From assembly GCA_041658705.1 (NCBI GenBank), contig JBAZZT010000009.1:1-50619 (forward strand): a DNA stretch of 50,619 bases, in the 5' to 3' direction. A model generated the notes under the pieces. The model did no database searches. It was not told the origin of the DNA and saw nothing but the letters and a program-made list of their open reading frames with translations. How positions within the stretch are numbered: the first letter of the stretch is position 1; every line of letters starts with the position of its first letter. The position numbers were made by a program, and so were the translations under genes. This DNA comes from CAIKNB01 sp041658705. GTDB taxonomy: Bacteria; Patescibacteriota; Patescibacteriia; 2-12-FULL-60-25. Positions 39,609-47,566 of the stretch are shown one piece after another.

Positions 39609-41297
39609 TTACGACTTGATCGCACGTATGATCTCGCCCAAAGTCGTCACGCCTTGGAAGACTTTATCCATGCCGTCCTCCAGCATGGTGCGCATGCCTT
39701 GTTTCACCGCCACTTCGTAGATGTCATCCGAGCTGCCTTTGCGCACGATGAGCGGCCGGATCTCGTCCGAGATGAGCATGATTTCGTAGATGCCGAGGCG
39801 TCCCATGTAGCCCATGTGCTGGCAGGCGCGGCAGCCGCGACCGTGCGACAACTGGATCTTGGACAGTGGTTTGCCTTTGGCGCGTTTTTTGACGGCTTCG
39901 AGCATCTTGGGATCGCGCGCCAAAGCATCCTGTTCTTCTTTGGTCAGGAAATATGTTTCGATGCAGTGCGTGCAGATCTTGCGCACCAGACGTTGCGCGA
40001 TGATGGTGTTGATGGAGGAGGCGAGCAGGAAAGGCTCCATGTTCATCTCATACAGGCGCGGAAAAGTCGAAGCCGCGTCGTTGGCGTGCAGCGAAGACAG
40101 CATGAGGTGGCCGGTCAAAGCCGCGTTGACCGCGATGTCGGCGGTCTCGGGGTCGCGGATTTCGCCCACCATGATGATGTCCGGGTCTTGGCGCACGATC
40201 GAGCGCAAGCCCTGGTCGAAGGTCAGGTTGGTGCGCGGATTGACTTGGATTTGGCGGATGCCACGGATGTTATATTCCACCGGATCTTCGATGGTCATCA
40301 AGTTCACATCAGGTTTGTTCAAGATGTTGATCATGGCGTAAAGCGTCGTGGTCTTGCCCGAGCCCGTCGGCCCGACGGCCAGCACGAAGCCGTGCGGCAT
40401 CTCGCAAGCGCGCATGATTTTTTCCAAGTCGTCGGCTTGGAAACCCATATCCTCCAGACGCAAGCGTTGGAAGCGTTCCGAAAGCAGACGCATGACCACG
40501 TTTTCGCCATGGGTGATGGGCAAAATCGAGACGCGCAAGTTGACGCTCGCGCCTTCGGATTTGACCTCAAAGCGCCCGTCTTGCGCTTGGGCGTGTTCGT
40601 CGGTGCGCAGACGCGACAGGATCTTGATGCGGAAAACGACTTTTTCGTGGAAGGCAATCGGATAGCGGATCATCTCCTGCATGCTGCCGTCGATGCGATA
40701 TCTGACTACCGCGTCCTTTTCTTCTGGCTCGATATGGATGTCGGAAGCGCGCGAGTCGTAGGCCGAGTAGACCAAAAGCTGCACCAGCTGCACCGTATCC
40801 TCGTCGTGCTGGGTCTTTTTCATGCGCTCCAACAGCTCCTTGAGCTGGATCAGCAAGTCTTGCTTGTAGCCTTTGAGCGCTTCCTCGATGCCTTCTTCCG
40901 TCGCGTAGGAGATGTTGACCGGCAGGTGGAAGCGTTTTTCGACCAGCTTGAAGAATTCGTAGTTGTCCGGGCGGCTGGTCGCGAACCAGATGCCCTTTTC
41001 GCTCATCTTATGGCAGATCGCCTGCTGCCCCATGGCGACTTTTTCCGGTAACAGCGAGAGCATGCTGGGCTCGATGCGTTCGCGCGAGACGTCGAAGAAA
41101 GGCACGCCGAACTCTTGCGCCACCAAACCCCCGATTTGCGCATCTGAAACCAGCCCTAATTCGATGACTGCTTCGGCCAGTTCTTTATTTTCTTGTTTAG
41201 CCTTGGCTTGGGCTGCGGCCAAATCTTTGGCCGTCAAAAATTTGCCTTCCGTCAGGAGTTCGGCCAATCGTTTTTCAGTCATCGGGTCAGCGTTCAT
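39609..41297 (-). CDS. pilB: Type IV pilus extension ATPase PilB
   Basis: A 562-residue secretion ATPase. An N-terminal MshEN domain (residues 5-140, including EFGVPFFDVS and a second half) is followed by the N2 region (VQLLVYSAYDSRASDIHIEP) and the core: Walker A GPTGSGKTTTLY near 310, the Asp box, Walker B PDIIMVGEIRDPETA near 370, the His box (GHLMLSSLHAND) and a zinc site (CTHC...CRAC). PilB powers pilin assembly. Start 41297 is chosen as the first ATG about 40 bases after the promoter; ATG 41282 is an alternative. No retraction ATPase PilT is in the window. Confidence 0.95.
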   Translation of the reverse strand: MNADPMTEKRLAELLTEGKFLTAKDLAAAQAKAKQENKELAEAVIELGLVSDAQIGGLVAQEFGVPFFDVSRERIEPSMLSLLPEKVAMGQQAICHKMSEKGIWFATSRPDNYEFFKLVEKRFHLPVNISYATEEGIEEALKGYKQDLLIQLKELLERMKKTQHDEDTVQLVQLLVYSAYDSRASDIHIEPEEKDAVVRYRIDGSMQEMIRYPIAFHEKVVFRIKILSRLRTDEHAQAQDGRFEVKSEGASVNLRVSILPITHGENVVMRLLSERFQRLRLEDMGFQADDLEKIMRACEMPHGFVLAVGPTGSGKTTTLYAMINILNKPDVNLMTIEDPVEYNIRGIRQIQVNPRTNLTFDQGLRSIVRQDPDIIMVGEIRDPETADIAVNAALTGHLMLSSLHANDAASTFPRLYEMNMEPFLLASSINTIIAQRLVRKICTHCIETYFLTKEEQDALARDPKMLEAVKKRAKGKPLSKIQLSHGRGCRACQHMGYMGRLGIYEIMLISDEIRPLIVRKGSSDDIYEVAVKQGMRTMLEDGMDKVFQGVTTLGEIIRAIKS

Positions 41298-41343
41298 GTT
41301 TTGAGGCGATGCGGCTCTTAAAAACGCCAAGTTTCGCGGCATT

Positions 41344-41372
41344 ATTATAGCTTATCCGCAAGTCATGAACAA
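41344..41372 (-). promoter_or_regulatory. Promoter of the pilus operon
   Basis: On the minus strand TTGTTC (41367-41372), 17 bases, perfect TATAAT (41344-41349), about 45 bases before pilB. Confidence 0.65.
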
Positions 41373-41715
41373 AGGGGCAAGAGGGTAGAGAGTAGGGGCG
41401 CATGGTCATGCGCCCAGCCAGGTAGACGGTAGCCAATCGTAGGGGCGCGGTTTCCGCGCCCCTCGGGCGGGTGTGGGGAAAAAAAATTTGTCATCTTGAG
41501 CGGAGCAGCAGCGCAGTCGAAAGACCTTTATCAGCCATAGGTCCATCGGTAGGGGCGAATAATCATTCGCCCCTACGGCCATCCTGCTATTTCTTGGATA
41601 GGCCGTCGGTCGAAACGACAAGAAAATGAAAACCCCTCAACGAAAAGGAAAACCACCCTCTCGTCATTTCGACCGAGGCCCGTCTGACGGGCCGAGCGGA
41701 GAAATCTCCGAATCT
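41373..41715. repeat. Repeat cluster upstream of the pilus operon
   Basis: Contains AGAGGGTAGAGAGTAGGGGC (41382), GTAGGGGCGCGGTTTCCGCG (41440), GTCATCTTGAGCGGAGCAGC...GAAAGACCTTT (41491-41529), a GGGGCGAATAATCATTCGCC hairpin (41552-41578) and CGTCATTTCGACCGAGGCCC...GAGAAATCTCC (41665-41710). No gene. Confidence 0.8.
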
Positions 41716-42264
41716 CTATGGTGCGTAATTTTCGCCTAAGATGATCAAGACATCTGGATAGGTGGAAGAGGTGTAAACGGCATCAGTCGTCCCGGTGGGC
41801 CATTCATTGGTAAAGATTATGTTTTCCAGTTTCTTCATCGACGGCTCGTTCAAGATGACTTCTTGAGCCGCTAGATTGTCGTGCAGCACGCTGACCAGGG
41901 TGGTAGTCGTGAAATGGCGCAGCGCGTCGGTCGGTGGCACGACCTTGAGTCCGAAATCAGCCAAGCGTGACGACAAATACGTTCCCATGCCTTTTTTGCC
42001 TGAACCGTTCTGGATGCCGATGATCGAATCCTCTTTATTGGGATTGTTGCCGGAGGGCCACTCCGCTTCAGTCGAAGTCGCGACCTCGCTCACCGCCGCG
42101 GTAGTGCTGACGACCGTAACGAGCCGGATTTGATCTTGCAGCAGAGGTTTTGGACTTAGGGACGACGGTTTTTTCCAAATCAACTGTCTGACCCCCAAAA
42201 TCAGACTCATGACTAAAACCACAGGCAGAATGAACAAAGAAAGTTTGCTCGGCGTTTTTTCCAT
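41716..42264 (-). CDS. LytR C-terminal-domain protein, membrane anchored
   Basis: A 182-residue protein with an N-terminal membrane helix (LSLFILPVVLVMSLILGV, residues 8-25) after MEKTPSK, an 80-residue Ser/Thr-rich linker and a C-terminal LytR_C-like domain with IIGIQNGSGKKGMGTYLSSR and a late DVLIILGENY strand. This domain is often attached to cell-wall LCP proteins, but no LCP catalytic domain is present, so it is probably an envelope accessory protein. A 33-codon upstream extension encodes MPRAISLCARN, a translation of the GTCATTGCGAG repeat, and is rejected; 42264 is the start. Confidence 0.82.
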   Translation of the reverse strand: MEKTPSKLSLFILPVVLVMSLILGVRQLIWKKPSSLSPKPLLQDQIRLVTVVSTTAAVSEVATSTEAEWPSGNNPNKEDSIIGIQNGSGKKGMGTYLSSRLADFGLKVVPPTDALRHFTTTTLVSVLHDNLAAQEVILNEPSMKKLENIIFTNEWPTGTTDAVYTSSTYPDVLIILGENYAP

Positions 42265-42727
42265 GTGTTTAAGGATAGCACGCTCGTTGAATATCAAAGC
42301 AGGGCTTGCGCGCCCAGCAATCCGCCTGTCATTGCGAGCGCACAGACTAATCGCGCGCGGCAATCTCTGGCGTATACCAAAAAAGCGGTTGCCCGCGGTT
42401 TTTTGGCCATGCCATTTTCGTTCGTTAAAACGTCAATGACCCGGTGGTTTTGTTTTTGTTTTGCTTTTCGACCCCGCGTTTAGACGGGATAGGTTTAGTC
42501 GCCGTTGATGGGGAAAATTGAAAGAACGAGTTAGCGACTTTTTACCGTAATCTCATTGTATATCAAACTTGCACAATCCTATATTTTCCCGTCAGTTAAG
42601 CCGAAAAACTCTAATTTGAAGATGTGGATAAGATGTTGAGAAGGTGAGGATTAAAATAAAACGATCGAGAGCACAGAATCCCGCCGTCTTATCCTCGCTC
42701 GGAAGAACAGAATTTTTTGTGGCACCA
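42265..42727. other. Repeat and AT-rich intergenic region
   Basis: The left part has a GTCATTGCGAGCGCACAGAC...GGCAATCTCTGG element (42328-42369). The right part (42480-42727) turns AT-rich where the defence-like module begins. TTTAGTCGC and GCGACTTTTT (about 42494-42541) could pair as a loose terminator, but no gene is seen. Confidence 0.5.
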
Positions 42728-44173
42728 TTATTTCCAAATTGAGTCTATTACATCTGCCCCAAGAAAATCAGCAAGTTGTCCCTCCGGTCTTTTATTCCCG
42801 ATGCATTTTGCGACCCGTTGAGTCCATGGTACATTTTTAGGGCTGAGTATTTGCGATAATTGTGAAATGACATCCTTGATATCGTCATTTTTTCTATCCC
42901 ATGAGTTGCACAGATCAAGCTGTGCTTGCTTCGCTCCGTAATTTGAGCTTTCCGCTTTGATTTTAGCATTTGCCGTTTGCCAATCAGCAAAGCCAAGAGA
43001 GGTTAAAACTTCGTCTGTAAGGAAAAGATTTTCACTTTCTCTGCAGGCAAGTTTGATATATTTGATATTTGCCTGCGGATTATTTGCATCCGCAGTTGGC
43101 AAAGTTTGATCACCATCCAAGAGAGCGAGGCCAATGGGTTCTGTTTGGTCGGTTCTCAAGCTCGCGAAAAGCTTTTCTAAAGTTTTCTGGTAGTTTTTGA
43201 CCTCGTTTGCGCCGTTGCAAGGAATAACCGCCAAGTTTACTTTGTGGTATCTCGGTACTTGACTCCAAATTTTACTGTCATCATCGCCCTCCACTAAAAA
43301 CAACGGCGCACCGAATAGTGGCCCCATGAGAGCGTGTCCGCCAAGGCAAGTTGATAGTTCTTGTAAGGTTTTTTCGAATTTGATGGCCTTCTGCTCATTG
43401 ATCGAATTATTGAGATAGATTACGCTCGTCTTTTCCCCTCCGTGATAACCAAGCGCGGACAGAAGCGTTGTACTGTGTGAGGCGATTATCATTTGCACTT
43501 TATATTTATCCAAAAGTTGTACGAAAAAATAGCCAAGGTGCTGTTGAAGATCGGGGTGTAGATGAGTATCTGGCTCGTCAATGAGCAGGACTCTATTAGT
43601 CTGATCGTCTAACTCCCACATCGCACAAATTGTCAGTAAATCCAACGCGAGTGTCAGTATTTCGGCTTCACCACTACTTAGTGTATTGACACTAGAGACG
43701 CGCTCATCATTCTGGACTCGCTTAAGTTCGTAGGGAGGGTTTTGACCAGTGATGTTAAATTGAAAATCAGGAAGTAAAATTTGTAGAAAGATTTCAATGT
43801 CTCGGAGATCAATCGAGCTTGCTTTCGCGCGCCCAGCAAGATTGCCAATCTTAATTAGCAGGGCCTGTATTCGTGATACTGATTCTTGGCGGTATGTGGG
43901 AGATAAGTTTTGCTGTCTGCGGTGGGCTCTACTCGGAGCGGTCAGCTCCTCCTGTGATATTCCAACATCATGCGTAATTTCCCCCGCTCTTTCTGGCGAT
44001 GTGTAGTGATAGGTGCTTTGGTCACTATCCCTCAATGTCCGCAATAACTGACTCTTACCAGAGCCATTTTTGCCAAATAGAATAGTTATCTCGTTCAATT
44101 CTTCAAGTTCCCATTTATTTCCGCCGAGATAGGGTGGTCTGTTGATTACCAGATCAGTAAAATGCTTCGCCAT
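42728..44173 (-). CDS. AAA ATPase fused to TOPRIM-like nuclease (OLD/PARIS-like)
   Basis: A 481-residue protein. The N-terminal ABC-type ATPase has Walker A GKNGSGKS (residues 34-41), the LSSGEAEIL signature (near 165), Walker B VLLIDEPDTHLHPDLQQHL (near 194) and an IIASHSTTLL switch His. The C-terminal domain has FLVEGDDDSKIW (near 298) and ALLDGDQTL (near 353), the Glu and Asp-x-Asp pattern of TOPRIM/DUF4435 nucleases. Such ATPase-TOPRIM pairs occur in OLD, Gabija GajA and fused PARIS proteins, which defend against phage. It lies four bases after the DUF262 gene in an AT-rich segment, so the two probably work together. Confidence 0.88.
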   Translation of the reverse strand: MAKHFTDLVINRPPYLGGNKWELEELNEITILFGKNGSGKSQLLRTLRDSDQSTYHYTSPERAGEITHDVGISQEELTAPSRAHRRQQNLSPTYRQESVSRIQALLIKIGNLAGRAKASSIDLRDIEIFLQILLPDFQFNITGQNPPYELKRVQNDERVSSVNTLSSGEAEILTLALDLLTICAMWELDDQTNRVLLIDEPDTHLHPDLQQHLGYFFVQLLDKYKVQMIIASHSTTLLSALGYHGGEKTSVIYLNNSINEQKAIKFEKTLQELSTCLGGHALMGPLFGAPLFLVEGDDDSKIWSQVPRYHKVNLAVIPCNGANEVKNYQKTLEKLFASLRTDQTEPIGLALLDGDQTLPTADANNPQANIKYIKLACRESENLFLTDEVLTSLGFADWQTANAKIKAESSNYGAKQAQLDLCNSWDRKNDDIKDVISQLSQILSPKNVPWTQRVAKCIGNKRPEGQLADFLGADVIDSIWK

Positions 44174-44176
44174 AAA

Positions 44177-45877
44177 CTATTCGTGTTTTTTAATAAACTC
44201 ATTGATTGCCTCGGCAATAGCTTTTCGGCGGAAAGTGAGAAACTCCCGATAGTTAGAAAGTTCCCACAATTTTTTATCAAGCGGAATGAATTGCGAGGTT
44301 AAAGCTTCTTCGCCACGCTTTGCAATAACTTCTTTTTCTAAATAATCAATTGGTTCTTTATTCGTGATTTGACGATTTGTCTTTCCGCCGATAAAAGCCA
44401 TATTCGCAATTTCATTCACTTCTTTCTTTTCGTATTGTTTCAAGAGTGATTTTGGAAAGATATGGTGGTATTGAATTGTATGTGCGTTTCCGGTGTGTCG
44501 CTCGGAAAGTTTGAGACCTGACCACCAATCTTTTACGCCGTTCTGCCTCATGACAAAGTAAAGCATTGAGAAAAACGGGCTTCTGATGCCGCGATTATTG
44601 AGGTCATCATAATCAACAGAAAATTTCTTAACATGAAGGAAAAGCAGTTGAGTGAGATCGTCAAGATCTTTGCCTTTGAAAAGCACGCTAAGATCAGTGT
44701 CAAGAATAGATTCCGACGAACCCATACTGTAATGCCCGCGCATATGGGCTAGATAAAACCAACGCAGTATTTTCTTTCTCTCCGATTCTGTTATTGCTTC
44801 TCCATTTTTTAAAACCCAATAAACCGCAATTGGAACAAGGAGAAAGGGAGAGGACAGGAATGATAATTTATCTATTCCTTCTGCCCGCAAAAAATTAATC
44901 GCATACTCCAATCCATTTTTTGCCTGTCCCCATGCTTCTCTAAGTTTTTCCTTACTGATTTTACCAACTGTCTTAAATCTGCTTTGGTGAGTGGCAAAAA
45001 TAACCATCATACGAACCGGTAAGCCCGTTTCTATTATGTAATCTTCGTCATCCTTGAACTCATTGGCAAAATCTTCAATCAGTTGCATGAATCCCTTCCA
45101 ACGAGAAGTAATCTGTGCAAGTGCCAAGTCTGAGCCACGCAATTTTATTCCGAGAGAATTAACCCGAACGAAAATCTCTGTTACTTCCTCGTATGACATA
45201 CTCTTTTCCAGAACTTCCATCACATAAGGATAGTCGGCAATCCTTTTTACTTTTTGGAGACGCTCCGAGTATTTATCCCATCGCCCATCTTCCGAGGAAA
45301 TGTCAATTGATTTGAGTATTTGGCTGTCTGTCTTTTTAAAAATATCTGAAACCGGAACCCAAACAGGATCATTTTGGAGTGCGCGGCTCGCCACAACGAA
45401 AGTGCGCTTGCGCATTTCTTCTTGAACATCGCGCTCTGCCGTTTCTTCATCTTCAACATCTTCTATGTCAGCTGTAAATCCATTGTCTTCAACTTCGGTA
45501 ATGTCTATCGGTGGGCCATTAGGGTGTTCCAAGTTGAAAAGAATATCAATCGGTCGCCTACGATTTCGAACATGAACCGGCTCGCCGCCTAAAATTGCAG
45601 AAAGAGAAGTTATGCGCTGTTGCCCGTCAAGTAATAATAACTTTTGCGAAGTTGTTGGCGTTCTGGTTGATTTAACCGCCAACTCCCTCGTCGGCATTTC
45701 TTCGTCGGTTTCCCAAACCAAAATCGTACCGGACGGATAACCACGATAAAGAGAATCCAAAAGATCGCGGACGCGCGTTGCAGGCCAGATATATCGCCTT
45801 TGCATTTCAGGCAAAGTAAGTTCGCCACGTTGGACTTTATTTACTAATTCGCTGACTTTAATGTTTGTTTGTGCCAT
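44177..45877 (-). CDS. DUF262/HNH (GmrSD-like) nuclease protein
   Basis: A 566-residue protein. The DUF262 domain (GmrS-like) has TLPEMQRRYIWPATRVRDLL near residue 20, YPSGTILVWE near 45 and LLLDGQQRITSLSAILGG near 80, the DGQQR motif typical of this ParB/Srx-like NTPase fold. The C-terminal DUF1524-like HNH has YHHIFPKSLLKQY near 471 and NMAFIGGKTNRQI near 493. In the known GmrSD enzyme these domains restrict glucosylated DNA with NTP hydrolysis. Base composition is AT-rich compared with surroundings. It is the first gene of a two-gene operon beside tRNA-Ala. Target modification unknown. Confidence 0.9.
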   Translation of the reverse strand: MAQTNIKVSELVNKVQRGELTLPEMQRRYIWPATRVRDLLDSLYRGYPSGTILVWETDEEMPTRELAVKSTRTPTTSQKLLLLDGQQRITSLSAILGGEPVHVRNRRRPIDILFNLEHPNGPPIDITEVEDNGFTADIEDVEDEETAERDVQEEMRKRTFVVASRALQNDPVWVPVSDIFKKTDSQILKSIDISSEDGRWDKYSERLQKVKRIADYPYVMEVLEKSMSYEEVTEIFVRVNSLGIKLRGSDLALAQITSRWKGFMQLIEDFANEFKDDEDYIIETGLPVRMMVIFATHQSRFKTVGKISKEKLREAWGQAKNGLEYAINFLRAEGIDKLSFLSSPFLLVPIAVYWVLKNGEAITESERKKILRWFYLAHMRGHYSMGSSESILDTDLSVLFKGKDLDDLTQLLFLHVKKFSVDYDDLNNRGIRSPFFSMLYFVMRQNGVKDWWSGLKLSERHTGNAHTIQYHHIFPKSLLKQYEKKEVNEIANMAFIGGKTNRQITNKEPIDYLEKEVIAKRGEEALTSQFIPLDKKLWELSNYREFLTFRRKAIAEAINEFIKKHE

Positions 45878-46013
45878 AATTTTTTTAGTAAATCATCAAC
45901 CGAACTGGTTACTTTCCACATATTGATAGCATATAATTATTGATTCGGACATGGTGGCATAGTGAGTGAAGAGGATTTTTCCCGTTCTGGCGTTCCGTCG
46001 GAACACAGTTGAG
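45878..46013. other. Promoter region of the defence-like operon
   Basis: An AT-rich stretch before the DUF262 gene, with TATCAAT/TATATG-like -10 candidates on the minus strand (45925-45945) but no clear -35. It ends at the left arm of the tRNA-associated inverted repeat. Confidence 0.35.
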
Positions 46014-46072
46014 GCACGGTCCACCAACACAAAATCCCGCGTAAGGCGGGATTTTGTGTTGGTGGACCGTGC
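46014..46072. repeat. 27-bp perfect inverted repeat at the tRNA-Ala 3' end
   Basis: The left arm 46014-46040 and right arm 46046-46072 are perfect inverses with a 5-base loop (GTAAG). The right arm contains the tRNA 3' end (ACGGTCC, A, CCA and part of the T arm); the left arm is an inverted copy of it, 14 bases long, plus 13 bases of an AACACAAAATCCC terminator-like stem. Confidence 0.9.
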
Positions 46073-46136
46073 CGGATTCGAACCGGCGACCTCCGCGTTG
46101 CAAACGCGGCGCTCTAACCAGCTGAGCTAACGGCCC
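46060..46136 (-). tRNA. tRNA-Ala (anticodon TGC)
   Basis: On the minus strand GGGCCGT acceptor, TAGCTCAGCTGGTTAG D-arm, anticodon stem CGCGT/ACGCG with loop TTTGCAA (anticodon TGC), AGGTC variable loop, CCGG-TTCGAAT-CCGG T-arm, ACGGTCC acceptor, discriminator A and encoded CCA. All helices pair. Confidence 0.97.
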
Positions 46137-46150
46137 TGAATGCAGGGCGA

Positions 46151-46179
46151 ATATTAGTCAAAAACCGTCGCTAGGTCAA
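46151..46179 (-). promoter_or_regulatory. Promoter of tRNA-Ala
   Basis: On the minus strand TTGACC (46174-46179), 17 bases, TAATAT (46151-46156), 14 bases before the tRNA. Confidence 0.7.
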
Positions 46180-46219
46180 TGTCAGGCAAAAAGAAGAGCG
46201 CGCTTTGGGAAAATCCAAT

Positions 46220-46425
46220 CTGTCATCCTCGCGGACGCGGGGATTCAGTCCTCGAGAATGTTGGTGTCATCTCTCTGGATTCCCCGCTGGAGTTTATCCT
46301 CGCGAAAGCGGGGACGGAGAATGACAGAGGGAGAAGCGAAGAATGACAGGAAGGAAACCAAAGAATGACAGGAAGAAAATCAAAGAATGAAAGAGAGTAA
46401 TCAAAGAATGAAAGGAAGAGGTCGG
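46220..46425. repeat. Palindromic repeat followed by a 21-22-bp tandem repeat
   Basis: TGTCATCCTCGCGGACGCGGG...CTGGATTCCCCGC...CTCGCGAAAGCGGGG...AATGACAG (46220-46325) is a CCGCGAAAGCGG-family element. It is followed by about four copies of a unit like CAAAGAATGACAGGAAGAAAA (46330-46420), reaching to ten bases before the end of the next gene. Confidence 0.75.
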
Positions 46426-46434
46426 AGTGATGAC

Positions 46435-47478
46435 TCACTTCGCCGGATTTAACGCCGGGTTGCCGGACAAAACGGCGATGATGTTTTGGGCTGCGACCAG
46501 GCTCATGGCTTGGCGGGCTTCGATGGTCGCGCTGGCGATGTGCGGGGTCAGAATCACGTTGGGGAAGCTGCGCAGTTCCAGGTTGTCGGTCAGGTCGCAG
46601 TCGATGGCTGGTTCGCACTCGAAGACGTCGATGCCGGCGCCGGCGATGCGCTTGGTCTTGAGCGCGCGCAACAGCGCTTTTTCGTCCACCACCGGACCGC
46701 GCGCCGTGTTGATGATGAAGGCGGTCTTTTTCATGAGCGTGAGTTCGTCGATGGAAATCAAATGGCGCGTCGAAGGCAAAAGCGGCACGTGGAGCGAGAC
46801 GAAGTCCGAGGTTTGAAGCAACTTTTCCATGGTCAAACGCTTGGCGCCGAGTTCTTTTTCGATCTGCGGACAGGCGTGCATGTCCGAGTAGACGAGGCGC
46901 ATGCCGAAACCTTTGACCCCGCGCCGCGCCGCGGCCGCGCCGATGCGTCCGGCGCCGATGATGCCCAAAGTCTTGCCATACAAGTCCGTGCCGATGAAAT
47001 TATTGGGTGACCAGCCGGTGTATTTTTTGCCTTTGGAGAAAACGTCGGCTTCGGGGATGCGTCGCGCGAGCGAAATCATGAGCGCAAAGGTATGTTCGGC
47101 CACCGCTTCGTTGACTTTGTCCGACGGCGTATTGGTCACCACGATACCGCGTTTCTTGGCCGCTGCCACATCTACGTTATCGAAACCCACCGCGTAGTTG
47201 GCCACGATCTTGAGTTGCGGCCCGGCGGCTTTCAGCACTTCGTCGTCGATGCGGTCGGTCAAGAGCGAGAGCAGCGCGTCGACGCCGCGCACTTTTTGCA
47301 GCAGCAGTTTGCGCGGGATGATCTGGTCTTCGGGATAGACTTCGACGGCATAACCCTTTTTCTTCAAAGCCAAGATACCTGAATCCGGAAAGCGCCGCGT
47401 CACGTAGACCGACTTGCGGCTTTTGGTCTTGGGTCTAGCTTTTGGTCTTGACCAGGGCAATAGAAATTTCAAGGGCAT
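46435..47478 (-). CDS. D-isomer-specific 2-hydroxyacid dehydrogenase
   Basis: A 347-residue NAD-dependent dehydrogenase that interconverts 2-keto and D-2-hydroxy acids. The catalytic domain includes YAVGFDNVD near 85-95. The Rossmann motif GIIGAGRIG lies near 160, followed by an acidic YSDMH end of strand 2 that favours NAD over NADP. Catalytic Arg is in NTARGPVV, Glu in FECEPAI and His in TPHIASAT. Substrate specificity (glyoxylate, pyruvate or phosphoglycerate) is not resolved; no ACT domain is present. Start 47478 is preferred over a TTG at 47487, as TATAAT lies eight bases upstream. Confidence 0.92.
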   Translation of the reverse strand: MPLKFLLPWSRPKARPKTKSRKSVYVTRRFPDSGILALKKKGYAVEVYPEDQIIPRKLLLQKVRGVDALLSLLTDRIDDEVLKAAGPQLKIVANYAVGFDNVDVAAAKKRGIVVTNTPSDKVNEAVAEHTFALMISLARRIPEADVFSKGKKYTGWSPNNFIGTDLYGKTLGIIGAGRIGAAAARRGVKGFGMRLVYSDMHACPQIEKELGAKRLTMEKLLQTSDFVSLHVPLLPSTRHLISIDELTLMKKTAFIINTARGPVVDEKALLRALKTKRIAGAGIDVFECEPAIDCDLTDNLELRSFPNVILTPHIASATIEARQAMSLVAAQNIIAVLSGNPALNPAK

Positions 47479-47486
47479 ATAGATCA

Positions 47487-47492
47487 ATTATA
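47487..47492 (-). promoter_or_regulatory. -10 box of the dehydrogenase gene
   Basis: On the minus strand a perfect TATAAT is followed by TGATCTAT and ATG 47478; it arises within AATTACGAATGAC word repeats. Confidence 0.55.
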
Positions 47493-47566
47493 AATTACGA
47501 ATGACGAATGCCAAATTAATCCTGAATTCGTCATTAATTCGTCATTTGGCATTTGTAATTTGGCAT
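47493..47566. repeat. Word-repeat palindrome between two minus-strand genes
   Basis: TTACGAATGACGAATGCCAA on the left and TCGTCATTTGGCATTTGTAA on the right are inverted relatives, with GAATTCGTCATTAATTCGTC between. Likely a transcript-end hairpin for the kinase gene. Confidence 0.7.

Noticed and set aside
39654..41051. 465-codon open frame opposite pilB
   Set aside because: The minus strand encodes an unmistakable PilB; the plus frame is a shadow with His/Asp-rich composition.
42265..42363. N-terminal extension of the LytR_C protein to 42363
   Set aside because: The extra codons translate a GTCATTGCGAG repeat and precede a good start at 42264 followed by a membrane anchor.
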